In this document: positions 6,981 to 13,341 of the stretch, in pieces
How positions within the stretch are numbered: position 1 is the first letter of the stretch
Layout of the letters: each line of letters starts with the position of its first letter
Assembly: GCA_964423545.1 (NCBI GenBank)
Contig: CAYRFV010000145.1
Location: forward strand, 1 to 13,341
Source of the DNA: JALOOE01 sp964423545
GTDB taxonomy: Bacteria > Chloroflexota > Anaerolineae > CG2-30-64-16
Direction of reading: 5' to 3'
DNA: 13,341 bases
The notes under the pieces: generated by a model
Database searches by the model: none
Seen by the model: only the letters and a program-made list of their open reading frames with translations
Told to the model about the DNA's origin: nothing
Translations under genes and position numbers: made by a program

Positions 6981-7008
6981 CGGAGATCGATGACGGGAGT
7001 GACAGAGC

Positions 7009-8007
7009 ATGATCAAGATTGCTGAGGTGTTGCCGCCCAAGCCGACGCCGCTGTGGCGGATGGTGAAGCAGTGCGGCGTCGACTATGTGGTGGGCGGGAT
7101 GGATTTCAGCCGCGGCCTCAACGTCCCGAAGGAAGAGCTGCCCTGGAGTTACATGGCGCTGGTGCGGCTGAAGAGCGCTTACGAGGAGGGCGGGTTTGTC
7201 TTCGATGTGCTGGAGAGCCGGCCTCCGATGGACAAGATCAAGCTGGGCCTGCCTGGCCGCGACGAGCAGATCGATGCGGTTTGCGATCTGATACGCAACC
7301 TCGGCAGCCTCGGCATCTCCGTGTGGTGCTATGAGTGGATGCCGGTCTTCAACTGGCTCCGCACATCCACAACGACCCCCTCGCGCGGCGGCGCGCTGGC
7401 GACCAGCTTTGACCTGGAGCTGCTGCGCGATGCGCCGTTGACCGAGTACGGGGTAGTGACCGAGGAGCAGCTCTGGGCCAACCTGGAGTACTTCCTGAAG
7501 GCGGTCGTGCCGGTGGCGGAGAGGGCCGGCGTCAGGCTGGCGATGCATCCGGATGACCCGCCACTCTCTGGCATCCGTGGCCTGGGACGCATCATGCGCA
7601 GCGTGGAGAACTACCAGCGACTGATCGACCTGGCGCCCAGCCCGGTCAACGGCATCGCGCTCTGCCAGGGCAACTTCGCGCTGATGTGTTGCCAACCCGG
7701 CAGCCCCGACTTGCCGACCGTGATCCGCCATTTCGGCAAGCAGAACAAGCTCTTCTTTGCGCACTTCCGGGATGTGCGCGGCACGCCCGAGAAGTTCGTC
7801 GAGACGTTCCACGATGACGGACAGACCGATATGCTGGCTTGCATGGAGGCGTACCGCGACATCGGTTTCGAAGGCGTCCTGCGGCCCGATCATGTGCCGA
7901 CGATGGAAGGCGATAGCAACGACCAGCCGGCGTATTCCGCCATCGGCAGGCTGTTCGCAATCGGTTACATCAAGGGCTTAAGAGAAGCAGTGTATCGGCA
8001 GCGTTAG
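7009..8007 (+). CDS. uxuA: Mannonate dehydratase (UxuA family)
   Basis: This 332-residue protein has the full UxuA signature. UxuA removes water from D-mannonate to give 2-keto-3-deoxy-D-gluconate in glucuronate breakdown, using Mn or Fe in a TIM barrel. Blocks visible are AMHPDDPP (178-185), ALCQGN (217-222), FAHFRDVRGTPEKFVETFHD (250-269) and RPDHVPT (292-298). His180, Cys219, His252 and Asp294 line up with the known metal ligands of the family. It is somewhat shorter than enterobacterial UxuA (about 394) but close to the compact form found in many other bacteria. GGGAG (6995-6999) precedes ATG 7009. It implies that glucuronate or mannonate is formed upstream, yet UxaC and UxuB partners are absent from the window. 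Activity on a related aldonate is possible. Confidence 0.92.
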   Translation: MIKIAEVLPPKPTPLWRMVKQCGVDYVVGGMDFSRGLNVPKEELPWSYMALVRLKSAYEEGGFVFDVLESRPPMDKIKLGLPGRDEQIDAVCDLIRNLGSLGISVWCYEWMPVFNWLRTSTTTPSRGGALATSFDLELLRDAPLTEYGVVTEEQLWANLEYFLKAVVPVAERAGVRLAMHPDDPPLSGIRGLGRIMRSVENYQRLIDLAPSPVNGIALCQGNFALMCCQPGSPDLPTVIRHFGKQNKLFFAHFRDVRGTPEKFVETFHDDGQTDMLACMEAYRDIGFEGVLRPDHVPTMEGDSNDQPAYSAIGRLFAIGYIKGLREAVYRQR

Positions 8008-8028
8008 CCCGCCCGCGATGCGGCTCTT

Positions 8029-8056
8029 TTGACTTGTGCGTGACAACAGGTATAAT
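8029..8056 (+). promoter_or_regulatory. Near-consensus sigma-70 promoter of the ABC importer
   Basis: TTGACT (8029-8034), 16 bases, then a perfect TATAAT (8051-8056). This is the strongest promoter in the window and lies 22 bases after the uxuA-like stop. Transcription would start near 8063, giving a leader of about 185 bases. CAACAG (8044-8049) and CTGTTG (8062-8067) flank the -10 box as a 6-bp inverted repeat that could bind a repressor. A small CCGC/GCGG hairpin (8013-8023) followed by CTCTTTT just before the -35 box might end the upstream transcript. Confidence 0.75.
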
Positions 8057-8079
8057 TCGCACTGTTGATCGCCCCAACG

Positions 8080-8113
8080 ATGGCGGCGCCAGAAGGCGTG
8101 GCCAGGCCGCCAT
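8080..8113 (+). promoter_or_regulatory. Hairpin in the leader of the binding-protein mRNA
   Basis: ATGGCGGC (8080-8087) pairs perfectly with GCCGCCAT (8106-8113) around an 18-base loop, about 17 bases into the expected transcript. A run of seven T (8148-8154) lies further on but is not directly preceded by a strong stem. A 5' stabilising hairpin for an abundant binding-protein mRNA is a reasonable guess. Confidence 0.4.
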
Positions 8114-8246
8114 TCCCCTCAGACCATGCCCGCCGGCAATGCCAGGCTTTTTTTGCAATGACGCAGCCGGAAGCGATTCAGCGAGGCGGTGTGGCGGCGC
8201 CTGTGCCCTACGCCGGCGACTCGCACCCATACGAGGAGGAGCACCC

Positions 8247-9944
8247 ATGTTCACGCGTCCTTTTCTCTATCGGCTGACAGCACTCGCAGCTGTCATTGTC
8301 ATGCTGGCCCTGAGCGGCTGCGCCCCAGTCGCCGCGCCGGCGCCTGCCGCGCCGGCAGCAACCAGCGCGCCTGCTGCGGCGACGGCTGCACCGGCTCCCA
8401 CCGCAGCCCCTAAGGCCGCGGCGCCCGCCAAGACCGGCGCCAAGACCCTGACCGTGGCGCAGGACACAGATCCCGGCACGGCCGATGTGCAGTTGACGAC
8501 TGAGGAGTACTTCCTGCCGCTCAATCTGTATGATCGCCTGGTGGAGGCAGTCACCACCGGACCGCTGAAGTCCGAATTGCAGCCCGGCTTGGCCGAGAAA
8601 TGGTCGGTCTCCGACGATGGCCTGAAGTACACCTTCAGCCTGCGCAAGGGTGTGAAGTTCCACAGCGGCGACGAGCTCAAGGCCGATGACGTCATCTACA
8701 CGTTTGACCGCATGCTCGACCCCGCCACCAAGGCGCTCAACACCGATTTCCTCGACATGATCGCGGGCGCCAAAGAACGCATGGAAGGCAAGGCGACCAG
8801 CGTCAGCGGCCTCAAGAAGGTCGATGACTATACGGTCGAGATCACGTTGGCCGCGCCGTTCGCGCCCTTCCTGGCGAACCTGGCGACCCCGGCCGGCTCG
8901 ATCTACTCGAAGAACGCCACCACCAAAGCCGGCAAAGACTTCGGCGTCAAGCCCGTCGGCACTGGGCCTTTCAAGCTGGATAGCTGGACGCCGGACAGCG
9001 AGGTCGTGTTGTCGGCGTTCGACGGCTATTTCCGTGGCAAGCCCAAGTTCGACAAGCTGATCATGAAGATCGTGCCCGAACCGCAGACGATGGCGCTCAT
9101 GTTCAAGAAGGGCGACCTCGACGTCTTCGACCTGGACTTCGCCCGTTCGCAGATTCCTGAGTTCAAGAAGGACGCCCAGTGGAAGGACCGGATTGTCAGC
9201 GGCCCGCGCGTCGGCACTTACTACATGAGCATCAATCAGAAGACTCCGCCCTTCGATAACCCGAAGGTGCGCGAGGCAATCATGTATGCGATTGACCGGC
9301 AGACGCTGATCGACAAGCTGTACTACGGCACTGGCATGCCTGCCAAAGGCATCCTGGCGCCCGGCCTGGCGGGCTACAACGATGCCTTGCCCGGATTCAA
9401 GTACGATCCGGAGAAGGCCAAAGCGTTGCTCAAGGAGGCCGGTTTCCCCAACGGCTTCGAGATGACCCTCAACCAGACGACCGACTCGCCGACGACGCTC
9501 AAGATGAACGAGGCGCTGCAAGCGATGCTGGCTCAGGTCGGCATCAAAGCCGAGATCAAGCAGATGGATTCCGCGGCCTGGTCGGGCACGCGCAAGGAAG
9601 GCAAGCTGGGCAGCTATTCGAGCAGTTGGTCGGCCGACTTCAATGACCCGGACAACTTCATCTATACCTTCTTTGCGCCCGCGAACTCTGTGGCGCGTTC
9701 GTGGAACTACGAGAACAAGGCGGTCCAGGATCAGTTGACGAAGGCGCGCTCCATGACCGACATGGCCGCCCGCTACAAGCTGTACCAGGAAATCGAGAAC
9801 CAGATCGTGAACAAGGACTTCGCCTTCGTGCCGTTGTTCCATCTCGATCACCTGTTTGTCGTCAACCCGAAGGTCAAGAATTTCAAGCCCTCGTGGAACG
9901 GCTGGAGCAATATGCCGTACTACGGGATCGAGATCACAGAGTAG
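8247..9944 (+). CDS. ABC transporter substrate-binding lipoprotein, family 5 (DppA/OppA type)
   Basis: This 565-residue protein would sit outside the membrane, anchored by lipid, and hand its ligand to the permeases encoded next. The start MFTRPFLYRLTALAAVIVML is a lipoprotein signal peptide ending in LSGC with Cys25 as the lipid site. Residues 26-66 are a low-complexity Ala/Pro/Thr linker. The SBP_bac_5 domain follows, with typical blocks such as LQPGLAEKWSVSDDGLKYTF, LRKGVKFHSGDELKADDVIY, GTGPFKL, NPKVREAI.YAIDR and YNPEKAK-like YDPEKAKALLKEAGF. ATG 8247 is chosen because AGGAGGAG (8234-8241) lies just upstream and the signal peptide begins there; the frame is open further up but runs through the promoter. 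Although the family is named for peptides, many members bind oligosaccharides, and the neighbours here favour a sugar ligand. Confidence 0.93.
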   Translation: MFTRPFLYRLTALAAVIVMLALSGCAPVAAPAPAAPAATSAPAAATAAPAPTAAPKAAAPAKTGAKTLTVAQDTDPGTADVQLTTEEYFLPLNLYDRLVEAVTTGPLKSELQPGLAEKWSVSDDGLKYTFSLRKGVKFHSGDELKADDVIYTFDRMLDPATKALNTDFLDMIAGAKERMEGKATSVSGLKKVDDYTVEITLAAPFAPFLANLATPAGSIYSKNATTKAGKDFGVKPVGTGPFKLDSWTPDSEVVLSAFDGYFRGKPKFDKLIMKIVPEPQTMALMFKKGDLDVFDLDFARSQIPEFKKDAQWKDRIVSGPRVGTYYMSINQKTPPFDNPKVREAIMYAIDRQTLIDKLYYGTGMPAKGILAPGLAGYNDALPGFKYDPEKAKALLKEAGFPNGFEMTLNQTTDSPTTLKMNEALQAMLAQVGIKAEIKQMDSAAWSGTRKEGKLGSYSSSWSADFNDPDNFIYTFFAPANSVARSWNYENKAVQDQLTKARSMTDMAARYKLYQEIENQIVNKDFAFVPLFHLDHLFVVNPKVKNFKPSWNGWSNMPYYGIEITE

Positions 9945-9963
9945 CTGCCGTCCTGTCCCTGGT

Positions 9964-10098
9964 GCAGGCCTGCTGGATGGAGGCCTGCCGGGTGTGAGCC
10001 CGCGATCCGGGCCGGTGCGAGGCAGGGGTGAACCTGGGGCGATCGACCCGGATGGGCGAGCGCCTGTTTGCCCCTGCCCGGGCTGTCTGCTGCAGCAG
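9964..10098 (+). promoter_or_regulatory. Hairpin-rich spacer between binding protein and permease genes
   Basis: The 166-bp spacer holds GCAGGCCT (9964-9971) pairing with AGGCCTGC (9981-9988), CGGG/CCCG (9989-10002), a long-range GGCAGGGG (10021-10028) with CCCCTGCC (10071-10078), and the perfect palindrome CTGCTGCAGCAG (10087-10098) just before the dppB-like start, which lacks a clear ribosome-binding site. Such spacers commonly protect the binding-protein mRNA and lower permease expression; that is the likely role here. Confidence 0.5.
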
Positions 10099-10110
10099 TG
10101 AAGCAACCGC

Positions 10111-11031
10111 ATGCTCAAATACGTCGTCAATCGGCTTCTCCAGTTCATCCCTGTCATTCTCGGCACGACCTTCCTGACTTTCGTCTTGCTCCAGGTGGTG
10201 CCGGGTGATCCGATCGCCCTGATGATGAAGGAGCACATCTCCCCCGACGTCGTCGAGCGGGTGCGGAAGGAGATGCATCTCGATGACCCGTGGCTCCAAC
10301 GCTACGTTCGCTACATGTGGGACGCGGCGCACGGCGACTTCGGTGAATCGTACAAGACCCGGCGCGCGGTCGGCGAGATGCTGGCGACCGCCTTCCCCGC
10401 AACACTGAAGCTGACCCTGGCGTCGCTGTTGGTGGCCTGGGGCATCGGCATGCCCGCCGGCATCATCGCCGCGACGCGACCGTACACGACAGCGGATCAT
10501 TCCCTGACCACCTTAGCACTGTTGGGCGTCTCGATCCCGATCTTCTGGCTGGGCCTCATCTTCCAGTACGTGTTCGGCTACAAGCTCGATCTGCTGCCGA
10601 TCTCCGGTTTCAAAGGACTCGAATACCTGATCATGCCCGCGATCGTGCTGGGGCTCGGTTCTGCGGCCGTCATCTCGCGCCTCGTGCGTTCCAGCTTGTT
10701 GGAAGTGATGAGCGCAGACTATGTGCGCACGGCGCGCGCCAAAGGGCTGCACGGACGCATCGTGCTGCTGCGCCATGCGCTCAAGAATTCGCTCCTGCCG
10801 GTGGTGACCGTGATGGCGATCCAGGTCGCCGACCTGCTTTCGGGCGCTGTGATCACGGAGAGTGTTTTCGGCATTCCCGGCATCGGCCGCGTCTCCGTGG
10901 GCGCGATCCAGCGCCGCGATTTCCCGCTCCTCATGGGCACGGTCATCATGACGGTCTTCCTCGTGGTGATCGGCAATCTGGTCGCCGATCTGAGTTACGC
11001 CTACCTCGACCCGCGCATTCGCTATGAGTAG
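10111..11031 (+). CDS. ABC transporter permease, DppB type
   Basis: This 306-residue inner-membrane protein is the first permease of a dipeptide/oligosaccharide-type importer. The N-terminus MLKYVVNRLLQFIPVILG is canonical for DppB/OppB, followed by FVLLQVVPGDP and a periplasmic loop with DDPWLQRY and HGDFGESY. About six membrane segments can be seen (near residues 9-30, 98-125, 131-155, 176-195, 230-255 and 275-297). The ATPase-contact EAA loop is DYVRTARAKGL followed by HALKNSLLPVV. The C-terminus LSYAYLDPRIRY is also typical. The start lacks a good ribosome-binding site, with only GTGAAG about 10 bases upstream, but the protein start is convincing. Its last 8 bases overlap the next gene, so the two permeases are translationally coupled. 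Confidence 0.93.
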   Translation: MLKYVVNRLLQFIPVILGTTFLTFVLLQVVPGDPIALMMKEHISPDVVERVRKEMHLDDPWLQRYVRYMWDAAHGDFGESYKTRRAVGEMLATAFPATLKLTLASLLVAWGIGMPAGIIAATRPYTTADHSLTTLALLGVSIPIFWLGLIFQYVFGYKLDLLPISGFKGLEYLIMPAIVLGLGSAAVISRLVRSSLLEVMSADYVRTARAKGLHGRIVLLRHALKNSLLPVVTVMAIQVADLLSGAVITESVFGIPGIGRVSVGAIQRRDFPLLMGTVIMTVFLVVIGNLVADLSYAYLDPRIRYE

Positions 11032-11969
11032 CAGCAGCGCACCGGGGGCCCGCTCGCGCGCCGCGACCGGCGCAGAGTCGAGCGCCTCCATTCTCGAAGC
11101 GCCAGTCCGCCAGACCACGTTCAGCCAGGATGTGTGGCGACGCTTCCGCCGCAGCCGCGTGGCGGTGCTCGGCGCGTTCATCATCGTCATGCTCGTGTTG
11201 ATTGCCGTCTTTGCGGATGTCATCGCTCCTTACAGCCCGACGCAGGTGCAGCTCAACGCTCAGTTCGAGCCACCCTCCCTGCAACACCCGTTCGGCACGG
11301 ACTACTTTGGCCGCGACATTCTCAGCCGGGTGATCTACGGCGCACGCATCTCCCTGTTGATCGGGTTGGTGCCGACCTTCATCGCCATGTTCGTCGGTAC
11401 GGTCATCGGCGTGACCGGCGGGNNNNNNNNNNTTCAAGGGCGGCAGGACCGATACGGTGCTCATGCGGCTGGGGGATATTGTGATGGCGTTTCCCTCGCT
11501 GATCCTCGCCATGGTGGTCACGTACACCCTGGGCGCGTCCCTGTTCACACTTTTCATCGCCCTCTCGGTGGTGGGCTGGGCGGGGGCTGCGCGCGTCGTT
11601 CGTTCTCAGACCCTCTCGCTCAAGCAGCGCGACTTTGTCACCGCGTCGCGCGCGGTCGGGGTCGGGCAGTCCGGCATCATGTTCCGCCACATCATCCCGA
11701 ACTGCCTGGCGCCCATCTTGATCCTGCTGACGCTGGGCATCCCCGGCGCGATCATGGCCGAGGCCGGCTTGAGCTTCCTGGGCGTGGGCGCGCAGCCTCC
11801 GACCCCGAGTTGGGGTCTGATGGTGAACGAAGGTCAAGAGTACCTGTTTTCCGCACCCTGGGCGCCTATCTTTCCGGGCCTGGCCATCCTGGTGACGGTG
11901 TTGGCTTTCAACTTCGTGGGCGATGGACTGCGTGACGCGCTGGATCCCTTCCTCAAGGGGCGGATGTAA
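11024..11969 (+). CDS. ABC transporter permease, DppC type, interrupted by an assembly gap
   Basis: The second permease pairs with the DppB-like protein. ATG 11024 overlaps the previous stop (ATGAGTAG). The N-terminal 133 residues have a Ser/Ala-rich cytoplasmic tail, the DppC-type entry FRRSRVAVLGAFIIVMLVLI, and HPFGTDYFGRDILSRVIYGA. After ten N (11423-11432) the protein continues in a different frame from 11433 with FKGGRTDTVLMRLGDIVMAF, the EAA loop DFVTASRAVGVGQSG...HIIPNCLAPI, and GDGLRDALDPFLKGRM, stopping at TAA 11967-11969. Both halves are intact DppC sequence, so the frame change comes from the arbitrary gap size, not from mutation. The expected join is GVTGG-Y-FKGG, meaning perhaps only one codon is missing, for a protein of about 312 residues. 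The ATPase genes do not follow. Confidence 0.9.
11423..11432. other. Assembly gap of 10 N
   Basis: Ten N lie within the dppC-like gene. To keep the frame the true missing length must be a multiple of 3, so 10 is a placeholder. DppC family sequence predicts about one missing residue (Tyr between GG and F). Confidence 0.95.
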
Positions 11970-12010
11970 CGCACCCGCTAGAGCTAGCCTCTCTTTGCGT
12001 GTTCCGTCAC

Positions 12011-12039
12011 TTGACATCGAACATTAGTTCTGATACCAT
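12011..12039 (+). promoter_or_regulatory. Sigma-70-like promoter for the gene at 12080
   Basis: A perfect TTGACA (12011-12016) is followed after 17 bases by TACCAT (12034-12039). It lies 41 bases upstream of ATG 12080, with transcription expected near 12046. It shows that the next gene is not simply part of the importer operon. A short GCTA/TAGC hairpin (11977-11988) after the dppC-like stop might weakly end the upstream transcript. Confidence 0.65.
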
Positions 12040-12079
12040 ACGGGCAATCGATCATTCATCCAGGGCAAGGAGGCGTTCC

Positions 12080-13144
12080 ATGACAAGCCCCAAGAGTTCG
12101 ATCAGAGTGGAAGGCGATCCTGACGCAGTGGATTCGTTCGCTGCCTGCATCACGGCCGTCGTGCGTTCGTGGGGCGGCGACGTGACGTATGAAAGGGTGG
12201 AGGGGCTCTCCGGGATGGCATTCTCTCCGGTCTGTAACGATGGAGAGGACTGCATCGGATGGAAGATGGACGGCGGGAGCGAGCACCGGGTGGACTTCCT
12301 CGGCAGGAGCCTGGGATTCGACGTCGAGCGTGTCGAGTACACCGGCGACGGCAGTTGGCTGGAGGAGTATAAGCGCACCGGGGTGGCGCCATCGGGTCCG
12401 GCGGCATACTTTGCGAGGCTCAGGGATGCGCTCCGAGACGGCAAGGCCGTGATGCCCCACACATGGCCTGCCTGGGCCGTGCTGTTGGGATGGTGCGATG
12501 ATTTCCTCAAGCTGCCGTTCGCAACGACCCCCCGCTTCGAGCCTGTGGTCGCCAGCATCTATCCACCGTGGAAGGCGAACTGGGCGCTGATCCTCACGCA
12601 GCGTGAGGAAGCGAGCGTGCGGCCGGCGCCAGCTGCAGGGATGGGCGGGGCAGTCGCCTTCAGCGAGGCAGTCGCTTTCAGCGAGGCGGTCGCCTTCGGC
12701 GAGGCGGTCGCCTTCGGCGCCGCCGTGGCCAGCGGCGCTGCGCGCTTCGGCGAGGTGCGCTTCGGCGGGGCAATTTTCGATACGATCATCGACAACACCG
12801 GCCGGCCGCACTTGTGTCCATCCTGCGAGCAAAACGGCTGTTTGGGCCGGAGCTTCAAGCGCATCGCCAACGGCCAGGATGCTTGCATCCAGTTTCTCGA
12901 AGCGGCCAGGCAGCTGATCGCCAGCCCAGCCGGACAAGCGGCGCTCGATGCCGCGATCCTCGACTACACCGAGCTCCGCTCCATCACGGGCCGGTACCTG
13001 GACTGGACCGCGCTGCAGGCGCAGCACGATGCGCCCGCGTTCCGGCGCGAGATCGCAGCCGACTGCGAGACCGAGAAGCTGCTCCTGGCGCGTGCCGCAG
13101 GGCATCTGCAAGAGCTCGCCGGGACCTTGCCCGCTGCAAGCTGA
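12080..13144 (+). CDS. Unrecognised protein with hexapeptide repeat and Cys cluster, perhaps C39/BtrH-like N-terminus
   Basis: This 354-residue protein is soluble with no signal peptide. ATG 12080 has a perfect AAGGAGG (12067-12073) and its own promoter; the frame is open further upstream but lacks start signals there. Residues 17-165 (FAACITAVVRSWGGDVTYER, then GLSGMAFSPVCNDGEDCIGW, then PAWAVLLGWCDDF) faintly recall bacterial papain-fold/BtrH-like proteins with a conserved (G)xSGxAF block, a weak memory-based match. Residues 191-214 are four six-residue repeats A-V-A-F-S/G-E/A, grading into ARFGEVRFGGAIF, which looks like pentapeptide-repeat or beta-solenoid sequence. Next comes H244-x-C246-x2-C249-x4-C254, a possible metal site. 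The C-terminal 95 residues are helical and Ala/Leu-rich. I do not know its role; a link with the importer is not shown. Confidence 0.82.
   Translation: MTSPKSSIRVEGDPDAVDSFAACITAVVRSWGGDVTYERVEGLSGMAFSPVCNDGEDCIGWKMDGGSEHRVDFLGRSLGFDVERVEYTGDGSWLEEYKRTGVAPSGPAAYFARLRDALRDGKAVMPHTWPAWAVLLGWCDDFLKLPFATTPRFEPVVASIYPPWKANWALILTQREEASVRPAPAAGMGGAVAFSEAVAFSEAVAFGEAVAFGAAVASGAARFGEVRFGGAIFDTIIDNTGRPHLCPSCEQNGCLGRSFKRIANGQDACIQFLEAARQLIASPAGQAALDAAILDYTELRSITGRYLDWTALQAQHDAPAFRREIAADCETEKLLLARAAGHLQELAGTLPAAS
12650..12721 (+). repeat. Four tandem 18-bp units inside the coding sequence
   Basis: Units start at 12650, 12668, 12686 and 12704; the first is GCAGTCGCCTTCAGCGAG. Units 1 and 2 differ at one base; unit 3 differs from unit 1 at two bases, and unit 4 from unit 3 only in its last codon. 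Each encodes A-V-A-F-S/G-E (last one A). Copies remain in frame, so the number could vary between strains without breaking the gene. Confidence 0.9.
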
Positions 13145-13282
13145 TCTTTTCGGGAGTCCGGGCAGAAACCCTGGCCTGAAGCCTGCGCCGTTCGAATTGG
13201 CGCACCTCTTGTGCCGATTTCTCGAGGCGAGTCTCAAGTCCGGCCGGTGACTCGATGGCAGCTGCCGGGAGGTTGTGGTGTG

Positions 13283-13341
13283 ATGCCGATGAACTCCAAG
13301 TCACGCGTGCACGCCGCGCTCCGGCGGCAGCCCACGGATCG
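13283..13341 (+). CDS. N-terminus of a probable uroporphyrinogen-decarboxylase-family protein (partial)
   Basis: The frame from ATG 13283 runs off the right edge after 19 codons: MPMNSKSRVHAALRRQPTD, with the next partial codon compatible with R. The pattern S-R-V-x-A-A-L-x-R-x-P-T-D-R is the usual N-terminus of the URO-D-like family, which in catabolic loci are mostly corrinoid methyltransferase relatives rather than heme enzymes. GGGAGG (13267-13272) lies 10 bases before ATG 13283; the in-frame ATG at 13289 is a less well spaced alternative. The 138-bp space before it shows no promoter I would defend. The family call rests on few residues. Confidence 0.6.
   Translation, partial: MPMNSKSRVHAALRRQPTD

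Noticed and set aside
8148..8154. T7 run as an intrinsic terminator in the importer leader
   Set aside because: Only a 3-bp GGC/GCC stem lies near it and it is not directly before the T run; the strong hairpin (8080-8113) is too far upstream.
8034..8246. Upstream extension of the binding-protein frame to 8034
   Set aside because: It would start inside the promoter and translate the leader. The lipoprotein signal peptide and AGGAGGAG fix the start at 8247.
11433..11935. Frameshift or pseudogene in the dppC-like gene
   Set aside because: The frame change coincides with the 10 N placeholder; both halves are intact and end at a normal family C-terminus at 11969.
12650..12721. Tandem units as a CRISPR array
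   Set aside because: Units are 18 bp, directly adjacent without spacers, in frame and within a coding gene.

Overview
The window is a high-GC bacterial segment with nearly all genes on the + strand. Gene content suggests Chloroflexota: a dipeptide-type ABC substrate-binding lipoprotein with a long Ala/Pro/Thr linker after the lipobox, GH4 glycosidases, acid-sugar dehydratases and a uroporphyrinogen-decarboxylase-like start. That assignment is an inference from style, not from a marker gene. A run of 10 N inside dppC marks a scaffold join, so this is draft, probably metagenome-derived, sequence.

Layout. Positions 1-431 hold the tail of an unidentified gene and a small membrane protein (DUF4870/Tic20-like), closed by a 14-bp inverted repeat (471-507). 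A catabolic block runs from 542 to 8007: a GH4 glycosidase (542-1876), an aldo/keto reductase (1905-2915), a 417-bp gap with a good promoter, an operator-like inverted repeat and a strongly structured leader (2916-3332), an unassigned TIM-barrel-like protein (3333-4265), an enolase-superfamily acid-sugar dehydratase (4275-5444), a MelA-like GH4 alpha-galactosidase (5526-6941) and a UxuA-type mannonate dehydratase (7009-8007). A near-consensus sigma-70 promoter (8029-8056) then drives an ABC importer: binding lipoprotein (8247-9944), hairpin-rich spacer, DppB-like permease (10111-11031) and DppC-like permease (11024-11969, interrupted by the gap). A separate promoter (12011-12039) precedes an unrecognised 354-residue protein with a hexapeptide tandem repeat and a Cys cluster (12080-13144). 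The window ends in the first 19 codons of a probable uroporphyrinogen-decarboxylase-family gene (13283 onward).

Working model (inference). The importer brings in an alpha-linked oligosaccharide or glycoside. The two GH4 enzymes cleave it using NAD and a divalent metal. The reductase and the two dehydratases turn released sugars or sugar acids into 2-keto-3-deoxy acids. The lower pathway (isomerase, fructuronate reductase, KDG kinase and aldolase), the importer ATPases and any dedicated regulator are not in the window.

The points most worth a second look are the structured leader at about 2995-3332 with a perfect 26-bp palindrome, the unassigned TIM-barrel-like gene tied to the dehydratase, the mismatch between galactosidase-type GH4 motifs and uronate-type downstream enzymes, and the repeat-bearing protein at 12080-13144.
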